In this document: piece after piece, positions 1-6,363 of the stretch
Layout of the letters: each line of letters opens with the position of its first letter
Position numbering within the stretch: the first letter of the stretch is position 1
NCBI GenBank assembly: GCA_949296605.1
Contig: CASFPB010000004.1
Span: 1 to 33,573 of the forward strand
Direction of reading: 5' to 3'
DNA: 33,573 nucleotides
Source of the DNA: an uncultured bacterium
GTDB lineage: Bacteria > Bacillota_I > Bacilli_A > RF39 > UBA660
Made by a program: the position numbers and the translations under genes
Notes under the pieces: model-generated
The model's input: the letters and a program-made list of their open reading frames with translations, nothing else
What the model was told of the DNA's origin: nothing
Database searches by the model: none

Positions 1-92
1 AATTGTGTTTTTCTAATATTAGGAATAGAATTTTGAAGGAATTTTGCAATATGAGTTGTAATTTCTTTTTGAGTATTATATAATTTAAACAT
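1..92 (-). CDS. Transposase-like protein, N-terminal fragment (runs off left edge)
   Basis: The minus strand reads from an ATG at 92-90 to the window edge without a stop, about 30 residues, including the stretches YNTQKEITTHIAKFLQ and NSIPNIRKTQ. From memory this resembles the N-terminus of IS4-type DDE transposases of low-GC Firmicutes, where a similar helix with PNIRKTQ precedes the first conserved block; no catalytic residue is in view. No Shine-Dalgarno is obvious. The start codon lies in an inverted repeat (91-99 with 149-157) that could hide it from ribosomes on read-through transcripts, a known protective device of insertion sequences. It could be a chance open frame, since only 30 codons are visible. 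Confidence 0.45.
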   Translation of the reverse strand, partial: MFKLYNTQKEITTHIAKFLQNSIPNIRKTQ

Positions 93-157
93 AAAACGAT
101 CAGCTACTTTCTAGATACTTTAATTAAAATAATTGTAGCATTAAATGGTCGTTTTAT
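91..157. repeat. Inverted repeat around the transposase-like start
   Basis: ATAAAACGA at 91-99 pairs perfectly with TCGTTTTAT at 149-157, and GCTAC at 103-107 pairs with GTAGC at 135-139 inside it. In the minus-strand transcript the outer stem contains the ATG at 92-90. The likely role, by inference, is masking of the start. Confidence 0.5.
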
Positions 158-320
158 CAAAATTGAGAGTTAAGGAAGTGTTATATTAAATTAACACTAT
201 ATTTTATAAAATAAAAAACTGTCCGGAGATAAGATTTAGAGTAGGGGTGTGAGGAATCTAAAAAAGGCCACGTCGGCATCTTAAACCGGCGTGGTCCGAG
301 TTATCAACAAAAAATTAAAC
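158..320. other. Non-coding stretch with two hairpins
   Basis: No gene is seen between the left-edge fragment and the hydrolase gene. It holds a 7-bp stem-loop (AGTGTTA 177-183 with TAACACT 192-198). It also holds a GC-rich hairpin unlike the AT-rich surroundings: 266-276 pairs with 286-296 through 11 bp including two wobbles. On the minus strand this hairpin is followed by a T run (the A run at 260-265), so it could be an intrinsic terminator for leftward transcription. I compared the stretch with common riboswitch signatures from memory and found no convincing match. Confidence 0.5.
260..296 (-). terminator. Possible leftward intrinsic terminator
   Basis: Read on the minus strand, an 11-bp GC-rich stem with a 9-nt loop is followed directly by six T. 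No minus-strand gene lies immediately upstream of it, so it may block read-through towards the transposase-like gene. Confidence 0.45.
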
Positions 321-334
321 AAACAATTAGGGGA

Positions 335-363
335 TTTACACAAACAAAGATTTGTGATAAAAT
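335..363 (+). promoter_or_regulatory. Sigma-A type promoter of the hydrolase gene, inside a dyad
   Basis: TTTACA (335-340), 17-nt spacer, TAAAAT (358-363); the start would be near 370. The promoter lies between the arms of a perfect 10-bp inverted repeat (321-330 and 365-374), and CACAAA (339-344) also pairs with TTTGTG (351-356). Either an operator or a chance terminator-like fold could explain this. Confidence 0.65.
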
Positions 364-392
364 ACTAATTGTTTTTTTATGGGGGGATTTTT

Positions 393-1202
393 GTGAAGAA
401 GGAATATATTGAAAAAATAGCACTTGCTTTAAAATCAAAAGGATTTAAAAATACTACTTGTATATCTATGGCTTTAATAATGACTTTTGGATTAATTAAA
501 GGAAATATTGAGTTCAATAAATATGTCAAAGCATTAGGAAAAGATGTAACTATTGATTATGATGAAATAAAAACGGAACTTCAAGGATATTATGATAAAT
601 CTAAACAAGAAAAAGTAAAAGAAGAAGTAGTAACTGCAAGTTTGTATGATACTGAGTTAGAAAGTAAATATACAGATGTTATTGAAGATGAAACAAAACC
701 AGTGTATATAGAAGCAGAAGTAACTCGTATAGAACCAGAAGAAAAAGAATTAACAAACGAAGAAAAGATTGCTTATATATTAGAAGAATATAATTTAACA
801 ATGGATCAATTTAATGTTATAGCAGCAATAATTTTAGCAGAGGCTCAAGCTAATAATTATGATGGAGCTTATGATATAGTTAATGCATTGTATAATAGAA
901 CTTGGAGTAAAAGATGGGTTGGTTATATAGAAGGATTAATGAATTGTGATACAGGAAGAAATTTATATACACAAGCTACTGCATTATCTCAATTTGAAGT
1001 ATATACAAATGGGGGATATTTGCAATTTTTAAATAATAGCAGTGATTTAGTTGGATATCAAGCAGTAATTGATATGTTATATTCTCAAGAATCACATCAT
1101 AATTTTATGAGCTTTTATGCAGATCCTAATGAACCAAATGGGACTCATTTTCATGATGTATTAACTGATGAAGATAGAATAGTTTTAGAAAATTCTAGGT
1201 AA
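393..1202 (+). CDS. Cell-wall hydrolase, SleB/Hydrolase_2-like
   Basis: Probable peptidoglycan hydrolase acting outside the membrane. After a short basic N-terminus there is a weak hydrophobic segment (about residues 20-37), then an acidic linker rich in E and K, then a C-terminal domain (about 125-225). That domain carries AEAQANNYDGAYDIVNALYN and later QFEVYTNGG, which resemble the conserved EA..G...AV..V..NR and QF blocks of the SleB/CwlJ family; the Glu in AEA would be catalytic. The GTG at 393 is preferred because GGGGGG at 381-386 is correctly spaced and the predicted transcript starts near 370; an in-frame TTG at 369 has no ribosome-binding site. Monocistronic, with its own promoter and terminator. 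The family assignment is by motif resemblance only, and a sporulation role is not shown. Confidence 0.6.
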   Translation: MKKEYIEKIALALKSKGFKNTTCISMALIMTFGLIKGNIEFNKYVKALGKDVTIDYDEIKTELQGYYDKSKQEKVKEEVVTASLYDTELESKYTDVIEDETKPVYIEAEVTRIEPEEKELTNEEKIAYILEEYNLTMDQFNVIAAIILAEAQANNYDGAYDIVNALYNRTWSKRWVGYIEGLMNCDTGRNLYTQATALSQFEVYTNGGYLQFLNNSSDLVGYQAVIDMLYSQESHHNFMSFYADPNEPNGTHFHDVLTDEDRIVLENSR

Positions 1203-1216
1203 TTATTTAAAATTAG

Positions 1217-1245
1217 AGAAAATGTAAATTTGCATTTTCTTTTTA
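1217..1245 (+). terminator. Terminator after the hydrolase gene
   Basis: AGAAAATG (1217-1224) pairs with CATTTTCT (1233-1240), followed by a T-rich run. Confidence 0.75.
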
Positions 1246-1258
1246 TATACTATATAAT
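1230..1258 (+). promoter_or_regulatory. Candidate promoter of the engB-pilin-der operon
   Basis: A good TATAAT at 1253-1258 lies 17 nt downstream of a poor -35 (TTGCAT, 1230-1235) that overlaps the preceding terminator stem. The -10 is convincing, the -35 is weak. Confidence 0.4.
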
Positions 1259-1275
1259 TGAATTGGTGATTATTT

Positions 1276-1857
1276 ATGCAAATTGAGAAGGTAGAGGAAC
1301 CGATTATCGCCGTAAGGCGTAGTCAATATCCAGAAGATAATAAGAGTGAATTTTTATTAGTTGGTAGAAGTAATGTAGGAAAAAGTAGTTTTATTAATAC
1401 AATAATTGAAAGAAAGAATTTTGCTAGAACATCTTCAAAACCAGGGAAAACCCAAACTTTAAATTTTTACTTAATAAATGATTTGTTTTATTTAGTAGAT
1501 GTTCCTGGTTATGGATATGCTAGTGTAAGTAAAGATACCCAAAAAAAGTTTGGACTAATGATTGAAGAATATTTAAAGAATAGAAGTAATTTAAAACATG
1601 TTTTTTTACTTATAGATTATCGTCATAAACCAACTGAGGATGATGTCCTAATGTTTGAATTTTTAAAATATTATAATTTAGATATTACAATTATTGCTAC
1701 AAAATATGATAAAATTAGTAAGAATAATAGAGTTAAACAAGATAAATTAATAAAAGATACTTTAAAATTATGTGAAGACGATAATTTTATTACTTTTTCT
1801 ACTGTAACTAAAAAAGGACGTAGTGAAGTTTTAGAAATAATAGAAAGTAAAATTTAG
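1276..1857 (+). CDS. engB: Ribosome biogenesis GTPase EngB (YsxC/YihA)
   Basis: TRAFAC-class GTPase required for late assembly of the 50S ribosomal subunit. At 193 aa it has the family's usual length. The G motifs are clear: G1 GRSNVGKSS near residues 30-38, G3 DVPGYGYA near 75-82, and G4 TKYDK near 142-146. A short N-terminal extension precedes G1, as in YsxC. The start ATG follows a modest GGTG. It begins a run of three closely spaced genes ending with Der, another 50S assembly GTPase, so the two enzymes of the same pathway are probably co-expressed. Confidence 0.95.
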   Translation: MQIEKVEEPIIAVRRSQYPEDNKSEFLLVGRSNVGKSSFINTIIERKNFARTSSKPGKTQTLNFYLINDLFYLVDVPGYGYASVSKDTQKKFGLMIEEYLKNRSNLKHVFLLIDYRHKPTEDDVLMFEFLKYYNLDITIIATKYDKISKNNRVKQDKLIKDTLKLCEDDNFITFSTVTKKGRSEVLEIIESKI

Positions 1858-1866
1858 GTGATGCAA

Positions 1867-2310
1867 ATGAATAAAAAGGGTTTTACACTAGTTGAAGTTT
1901 TAGGTGTTATTGCAGTTCTAGCGGTTATTATGACTATATCTGTAATGAGTATTAGTGGAATTAGGGATAAATCTTTAAAAAAAATATTAGAAACTAAAAT
2001 AGAACAAATTGAACAAGCAGGAATATTATATGGTCAAGAAAATCCTGATAGTTTAAGTAATACTAGTTGTGAAGAGATAACAACTATAAATAAAGAAGGA
2101 AAGGAAAGCAAATTTACACCTGAATTTTGTATGGATATTACAGTAGGTGATTTAATTGATGGTAATTATATTGAAAAAAAATATTTAGAAGATGATTATG
2201 ATATGATTAATGATGTTACTAATAAAAGTATGAAAGAAGATACAGTAACTGTATATCGTAAAAATAATAGAATATATGCAACTATGAAAGAAATTAAAAG
2301 TAATAGTTAA
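1867..2310 (+). CDS. Type IV pilin-like protein (class III prepilin signal)
   Basis: A membrane-anchored pseudopilin. The N-terminus MNKKGFTLVEV is a canonical prepilin peptidase site: cleavage after Gly, methylated Phe, Glu at +5. A 20-residue hydrophobic helix follows. The rest is a small soluble domain containing two cysteines (in SNTSCEEI and PEFCMD) that may form a disulfide, as in minor pilins. The start at 1867 is chosen over the upstream GTG (1858) and ATG (1861) because AGGTG at 1856-1860 is then well spaced. No prepilin peptidase, assembly ATPase or other pilin gene is in the window, and it sits oddly between two ribosome-assembly GTPases. Its substrate or assembly partners cannot be named. 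Confidence 0.8.
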   Translation: MNKKGFTLVEVLGVIAVLAVIMTISVMSISGIRDKSLKKILETKIEQIEQAGILYGQENPDSLSNTSCEEITTINKEGKESKFTPEFCMDITVGDLIDGNYIEKKYLEDDYDMINDVTNKSMKEDTVTVYRKNNRIYATMKEIKSNS

Positions 2311-2319
2311 GGGGGATTT

Positions 2320-3624
2320 ATGCAAACAGTATGTTTAATAGGAAAACCAAATGTAGGAAAAAGTAGTATATTTAATAGATTAATTAAAGAAAAAAAAGCA
2401 ATTATTATGGATACACCAGGTATAACTAGAGATAGGATATATGGAACAGTCCATTATAAAGATAAAAAATTTCATTTAATTGATACCGGGGGAATTAGTT
2501 TAGGAAATGATGCATTTGATAAAGATATTATAATGCAAGCACAGTTAGCAATTGATGAAGCTGATTTAATTCTTTTTGTTGTTGATGGATTAAATGAGTT
2601 AGATAATAATGATTTACATATAAATGAAATGTTACATAAAACTAAAAAGGAAGTCATTGTAGTAGTTAATAAATTAGATAATTCTAAAAGAAAAGATAAT
2701 ATATATAATTATTATGAACTTGGGTTTTCAAATGTAATTGGTGTAAGTGCAGAACATAATATTGGTTTTGATACATTATTAGATACAATAACTAATGATT
2801 TAGTGGAAGAAGAAACAGTTATAGATAATACAATAAAGTTTTCTGTTATAGGAAGACCAAATGTAGGAAAAAGTAGTTTAATAAATGCTTTACTTAATGA
2901 AAATAGATCTATTGTAAGTGATGTTGCAGGAACAACTAGAGATGCCATTGATACAAAATTTAAATATAACCATGAAGAATTTACTGTAATTGATACAGCA
3001 GGAATGCGAAAAAAGGGTAGAATATATGAAAGTGTTGAAAAATATAGCTTAGTGCGTAGTTTAAAAGCAATTGATCGAAGTGATGTTTGTGTATTAGTAA
3101 TTGATGCATCTACTGGTATTATTGAACATGATAAACATATTTTATCTTATGCTATTGAAGCAGGTAAAGGAATTGTTTTAGCAGTTAATAAATGGGATAC
3201 AGTAAAAAATCCAGATAGTGCAATTAAAGAGTGGAAAGAATTAATAAAAAATGAATTTCAATTTGTTTCTTATGCTAAAGTAGTGTTTTTAAGTGCTTTA
3301 ACAAAAAAAAGATTAAATACTTTAATGCCTGAGGTTATAAGTGCTTATGAAAATAATAAAAAAGAAATTAAAACATCTGTTTTAAATAATATTATTATGG
3401 AAGCAGTAAGTATTCATGAACCTCCTTCATATAAAGGTAAAAGATTAAAAATATATTTTGTAAATCAAAGTGGAAGTAAACCTCCAAAATTTACATTTCA
3501 AGTTAATAATAAAGGATTAATTCATTTTAGTTATGAAAGGTATTTAGAAAATCAATTAAGAAATAATATTGATTTAACTGGAACCCCAATAATATTACAA
3601 TTTAAAAACAAAGGAGATGAATAA
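2320..3624 (+). CDS. der: Ribosome biogenesis GTPase Der (EngA)
   Basis: Essential double-GTPase that binds the 50S subunit during assembly. Two tandem G domains are visible. Domain 1 has GKPNVGKSS near residue 8, DTGG near 56 and NKLD near 117. Domain 2 has GRPNVGKSS near 178, DTAGMRKKG near 225 and NKWD near 290. A KH-like C-terminal domain (about 350-434) follows, with the usual PPSYKGKRLKIYF. Length 434 aa is typical. A strong GGGGGA precedes the ATG. It is the last gene of the engB-pilin-der run and ends in a terminator that overlaps its stop codon. Confidence 0.97.
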   Translation: MQTVCLIGKPNVGKSSIFNRLIKEKKAIIMDTPGITRDRIYGTVHYKDKKFHLIDTGGISLGNDAFDKDIIMQAQLAIDEADLILFVVDGLNELDNNDLHINEMLHKTKKEVIVVVNKLDNSKRKDNIYNYYELGFSNVIGVSAEHNIGFDTLLDTITNDLVEEETVIDNTIKFSVIGRPNVGKSSLINALLNENRSIVSDVAGTTRDAIDTKFKYNHEEFTVIDTAGMRKKGRIYESVEKYSLVRSLKAIDRSDVCVLVIDASTGIIEHDKHILSYAIEAGKGIVLAVNKWDTVKNPDSAIKEWKELIKNEFQFVSYAKVVFLSALTKKRLNTLMPEVISAYENNKKEIKTSVLNNIIMEAVSIHEPPSYKGKRLKIYFVNQSGSKPPKFTFQVNNKGLIHFSYERYLENQLRNNIDLTGTPIILQFKNKGDE

Positions 3625-3640
3625 ACTCCTTTATTTTTTT
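3610..3640 (+). terminator. Terminator of der
   Basis: AAAGGAG (3610-3616) pairs with CTCCTTT (3626-3632) and a run of T follows. It overlaps the der stop and the last codons of the convergent gene. Confidence 0.8.
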
Positions 3641-4446
3641 GTTCTTATTCTAGCACATTCAATAAAAGCAGTATTGATGTTTTCACCATTCTTATCTTTA
3701 TATGCATCATTCAAGGCCAAAAAATCTTTTCCACTAATAGCAAATGTAGGGTTACCAAATATATTTTCCCATGTATTTAAAGAAATAGCACAATTATTAG
3801 CTAAATCGTAAACCATATTTTTTTCACTATCAATTATTACCGAATGTTCAAAATAGCCTTTAAATAATAGTGGTAAGTGATAATAAGCCCCAAACAAATT
3901 GGTATGTTTAGCAATTATTAAACTTGTTAAACTATGACAATAACCTTGTCTATGCTCAGGGGGTATTTCTTCTAACCCTAAAGCATTACAAGCTGATGCT
4001 ATACTTATTTTTCCATATAAAGTATTTAATATAAATCCATCTTCTAAAATAGTATATCCATTTAAAATAAAAAAGGATTGTAAAGCTGCTTTTAATAATT
4101 CTTTTTTTATTGCATTACTTTGATAATCATCAATAGCTTGCATACTAAGTATAAATTCTGAATTAAATCTATAACCATTATTTTTTAAAAAAATAAATAA
4201 TTTTTCTATAAGAGATGGATTATTAGAATTTAATATCCATGAAAGAATTATTCTAAATTTATTGTTATCATCTAAACCGTTTAAATTCATTCCTAAGAAA
4301 AATGTATCTTCTAATTCTTTTGATACTAAATTTAAAGTTTGTTCAAACATTTTCTTATTCATTTTTTCTCTGTAATCATACATAAAATGTAATTCTTCAA
4401 TACTTAAATTTAATAAATTTTTTTTAGTTTCTTCTATATCAAGCAT
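3631..4446 (-). CDS. Unknown protein with Cys-His-Asp triad pattern (paralogue A)
   Basis: I do not recognise the family by name. The 271-aa protein is a clear paralogue of the product of 4777-5583. The N-terminal half is helical and weakly conserved, starting with a shared SIEELH/SISELH motif. The C-terminal half is strongly conserved: IPPEHRQGYCHS (Cys170, His171), FGAYYH, GYFEHSVII (His201) and VYDLANN (Asp214, Asn217). The order Cys, then His before a strand, then Asp is that of papain-like and transglutaminase-like enzymes, so a cysteine hydrolase or acyltransferase is a reasonable inference. There is no signal peptide or membrane segment. AAGGAG precedes the ATG. It converges on der and diverges from spoVIF. 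Confidence 0.65.
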   Translation of the reverse strand: MLDIEETKKNLLNLSIEELHFMYDYREKMNKKMFEQTLNLVSKELEDTFFLGMNLNGLDDNNKFRIILSWILNSNNPSLIEKLFIFLKNNGYRFNSEFILSMQAIDDYQSNAIKKELLKAALQSFFILNGYTILEDGFILNTLYGKISIASACNALGLEEIPPEHRQGYCHSLTSLIIAKHTNLFGAYYHLPLLFKGYFEHSVIIDSEKNMVYDLANNCAISLNTWENIFGNPTFAISGKDFLALNDAYKDKNGENINTAFIECARIRTKK

Positions 4447-4491
4447 AAAAATACTCCTTTCTTATTTATGTATCAATTAAAATCTATTTGG

Positions 4492-4500
4492 CATATATTA
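4492..4500 (+). promoter_or_regulatory. Possible mother-cell sigma -10 before spoVIF
   Basis: CATATATTA fits the CATAnnnTA -10 pattern of sigma-E/sigma-K promoters. No clear -35 is seen, and the transcript would begin almost at the ribosome-binding site (4505-4511), so this is weak. Confidence 0.25.
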
Positions 4501-4516
4501 TCTTAGAGGTGTTTTA

Positions 4517-4759
4517 ATGAAATTTGGTGATGATTTTTTTAAAAAAGTTGAGAAAAAAACAAAGGTAGATAAAAATACAATTTTATCTCTTGCTCAAAAA
4601 TTACAAAATGGAAATATGAAAGATGAAAATACTTTAAGAGAAGTTATTGATACTTTAAGCAAAATGACTGGTAAAAAAGTATCAAAAGAACAAAGTGATA
4701 AAATTATAAGTAAAATTGTTAATGATAAAGTTCCTCAAAATGTTGATAAAATGTTTTAA
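4517..4759 (+). CDS. spoVIF: Stage VI sporulation protein F (SpoVIF family)
   Basis: Small protein of 80 aa matching the SpoVIF family from end to end as I recall it. It has FFKKVEKKT near residue 7, ILSLAQKLQNGNMKDE near 22, the RE(V/L)I segment, then GKKVSKEQSDKIISKIVNDK and a short tail beginning VPQN. In Bacillus, SpoVIF acts in the mother cell during coat assembly, under late sigma factors. AGAGGTG gives a good ribosome-binding site. It sits between two paralogous minus-strand genes and has its own terminator. With YqfC and YqfD it indicates a sporulating lineage, or one that recently was. Confidence 0.8.
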   Translation: MKFGDDFFKKVEKKTKVDKNTILSLAQKLQNGNMKDENTLREVIDTLSKMTGKKVSKEQSDKIISKIVNDKVPQNVDKMF

Positions 4760-4762
4760 CTT

Positions 4763-4788
4763 AAAATAGATTATTTCTATTTTTTTTC
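4763..4788 (+). terminator. Terminator of spoVIF
   Basis: AAAATAG (4763-4769) pairs with CTATTTT (4777-4783), and the T run continues. It overlaps the end of the convergent gene. Confidence 0.7.
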
Positions 4789-5583
4789 TCTTATTCTTTT
4801 AGCTTCTTCAATAAATTCCATACCTATTGGAATACCTAATTTTTCATTTATTTTATCGTATAAATATAATAGTTCATAACCAGAAATCATAAATGAAATA
4901 GGATATAATTTTTTCCATAAATCAAAGTCTATTGTGAAATTATTAGCTAAATCATATACGGTATTATTTTCTGGATTTACTACTACTGAATGTTCTATAT
5001 AACCACTAAATTGTTCTGGAATGTAACAATATGCACCATAAAATTGTGGATGTGTTAATAAAAAATTTGTAGTGACATTGTGGCAAAGATGCTTTCTTAA
5101 ACTTGGTGGTATGGGATTCATATTTAGACTTTTATCAGCTCGTTTTATAGTAATATCACCAAATTTTGTGATTAATTTGTGCTCTGTGGCATTAATAGGT
5201 AATATTTGACTTATACCAATCATTCCATTTGAAACTGTAAAAAAATCTTGTGGATTTAAAGTTCTACTTAAAAATGAATCTAAAAAAGATGCTATTAAAA
5301 GTATGTTTTGAGTATCATTATAATGTTTTTCTTTTAAAATAGCCATTAATCTTTTTATTTCGTTATAATTTCTTGATTTTAAGACAATTGCAATAAAAAA
5401 TATTAAATTCATTGAGTAATGTTCAGAATCTTTATCATTTAAACAATCTAATTCTGTTAATATACTTTTAGCAATTTGATTGTTAATAAATTTAACTTTT
5501 TCTTGTCTATTATTATAGCGATTATGTAATTCTGAAATTGAGTAATTTTTTAACATATTACGTATTTCTTCAAAAGTAGTCAT
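4777..5583 (-). CDS. Unknown protein with Cys-His-Asp triad pattern (paralogue B)
   Basis: A 268-aa paralogue of the 3631-4446 product. Conserved elements align in order: SISELH near residue 15, IPPSLRKHLCHN (Cys167, His168), FYGAYCYIPE, SGYIEHSVVV (His198), VYDLANN (Asp211, Asn214) and a similar basic C-terminal end (KRIREKK). The spacing between putative catalytic residues is identical in both copies (31 residues Cys to His, 13 His to Asp), which argues for a retained active site. It appears cytosolic. It has its own sigma-A promoter (5613-5640, minus) and a strong GGGGG ribosome-binding site. The promoter is back to back with that of the 5713-6273 gene. The function is not known; a papain-like or transglutaminase-like fold is inferred. 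Confidence 0.65.
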   Translation of the reverse strand: MTTFEEIRNMLKNYSISELHNRYNNRQEKVKFINNQIAKSILTELDCLNDKDSEHYSMNLIFFIAIVLKSRNYNEIKRLMAILKEKHYNDTQNILLIASFLDSFLSRTLNPQDFFTVSNGMIGISQILPINATEHKLITKFGDITIKRADKSLNMNPIPPSLRKHLCHNVTTNFLLTHPQFYGAYCYIPEQFSGYIEHSVVVNPENNTVYDLANNFTIDFDLWKKLYPISFMISGYELLYLYDKINEKLGIPIGMEFIEEAKRIREKK

Positions 5584-5612
5584 AAATATTTCCCCCTTTT
5601 TTTATTAATGTT

Positions 5613-5640
5613 ATTATATATAAAATGATAAAATTGTCAA
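5613..5640 (-). promoter_or_regulatory. Promoter of paralogue B
   Basis: On the minus strand TTGACA (5640-5635), 16-nt spacer, TATAAT (5618-5613); a near-consensus sigma-A promoter. Confidence 0.75.
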
Positions 5641-5656
5641 GAAAAAATGCTTGACA
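5635..5656. promoter_or_regulatory. Dyad covering two divergent -35 boxes
   Basis: TGTCAAG (5635-5641) and CTTGACA (5650-5656) form a perfect 7-bp inverted repeat with an 8-nt centre. Each arm contains the TTGACA of one of the divergent promoters. It may be an operator or simply the outcome of two consensus -35 boxes facing away from each other. Confidence 0.5.
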
Positions 5657-5680
5657 GCAATAATTCATAATTGATATAAT
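5651..5680 (+). promoter_or_regulatory. Promoter of the 5713-6273 gene
   Basis: TTGACA (5651-5656), 18-nt spacer, TATAAT (5675-5680). Both boxes are perfect. Confidence 0.8.
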
Positions 5681-5712
5681 AATATCTTCATTAAAAAAGG
5701 GAGGGGTTTATA

Positions 5713-6273
5713 ATGAAGGTAGTTGAAGAACAAAAGCATTTTTTAGCACTTATGGCAAGACCTGGAGATTATGCTTTTATTGATATTTCAAAACTAGATA
5801 TTTCAGAAAATTATCATCCGAACAATTTGATGGAATTAGATGGTTTTACTATGTATTTTTCGAGTGAAGAAATTATTTCATCAATTAATAGAGCAAATTT
5901 AGTAGATGGAAAATATTTAAATGGAAAGTTAGTAATACAAGATAATCAAAAACATAATCCTCTTCCTTTAATTGACAAGAATTTTTATAGTGATTTTAGA
6001 ATAGATTTATTTTTAAGAAGTAAGATGGATAATAAAAATGAAATAAATTCTATTATAAATAAATTTATGGCAATTGTTAAAGATGAAAGTGTAACTAATA
6101 AATTTAAAAATGCACTTAAAAGTTATAATATAGATGAAGCAATTGATATTATTTTTAATATAGATTATTTAACTCAAAGAAAATTTATAGTATATTTAAT
6201 AGAATATAGAAATAAAGAAAGAGAACTGGAAAAAGAAAAAGAATTAATAAGAGATAGGGAAAAAGCAGCATAA
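5713..6273 (+). CDS. Conserved-looking protein of unknown function
   Basis: I do not recognise this 186-aa protein. The first half (about 1-85) looks like a small alpha/beta region (KHFLALMARPGDYAFIDISK, FTMYFSSEEIISSINRANLV). The second half is helical and ends in a highly charged segment of alternating E, K and R (about 165-186) that could be a single helix or coiled coil. There is no signal peptide or membrane segment. GGGAGGGG at 5699-5706 and perfect promoter boxes suggest strong expression. It is transcribed alone, divergently from paralogue B, with which it may share an operator. Confidence 0.6.
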   Translation: MKVVEEQKHFLALMARPGDYAFIDISKLDISENYHPNNLMELDGFTMYFSSEEIISSINRANLVDGKYLNGKLVIQDNQKHNPLPLIDKNFYSDFRIDLFLRSKMDNKNEINSIINKFMAIVKDESVTNKFKNALKSYNIDEAIDIIFNIDYLTQRKFIVYLIEYRNKERELEKEKELIRDREKAA

Positions 6274-6282
6274 TGCTGCTTT
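6262..6282 (+). terminator. Terminator with the stop codon as its loop
   Basis: AAGCAGCA (6263-6270) pairs with TGCTGCTT (6274-6281); the TAA stop at 6271-6273 forms the 3-nt loop. The run of T after it is short. Confidence 0.65.
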
Positions 6283-6363
6283 TGTCAAATTATAAAATAA
6301 AATGTAATATTTATTATATAAAAACATTTTTTGTATTATAATATCTTGTAGAGGAGAAATACC

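Noticed and set aside
216-300. c-di-AMP (ydaO) or other known riboswitch upstream of the hydrolase gene
   Set aside because: Such riboswitches often precede cell-wall hydrolases, but the conserved ydaO core segments are not found, and a complete promoter lies downstream of this stretch.
2472-2948. Two minus-strand open frames inside der
   Set aside because: They are shadows of the GTPase gene in AT-rich DNA; der motifs are intact across them.
3617-3811. A 64-codon plus-strand open frame at the end of der
   Set aside because: It is the antisense of paralogue A's conserved C-terminal region and begins inside the der terminator.
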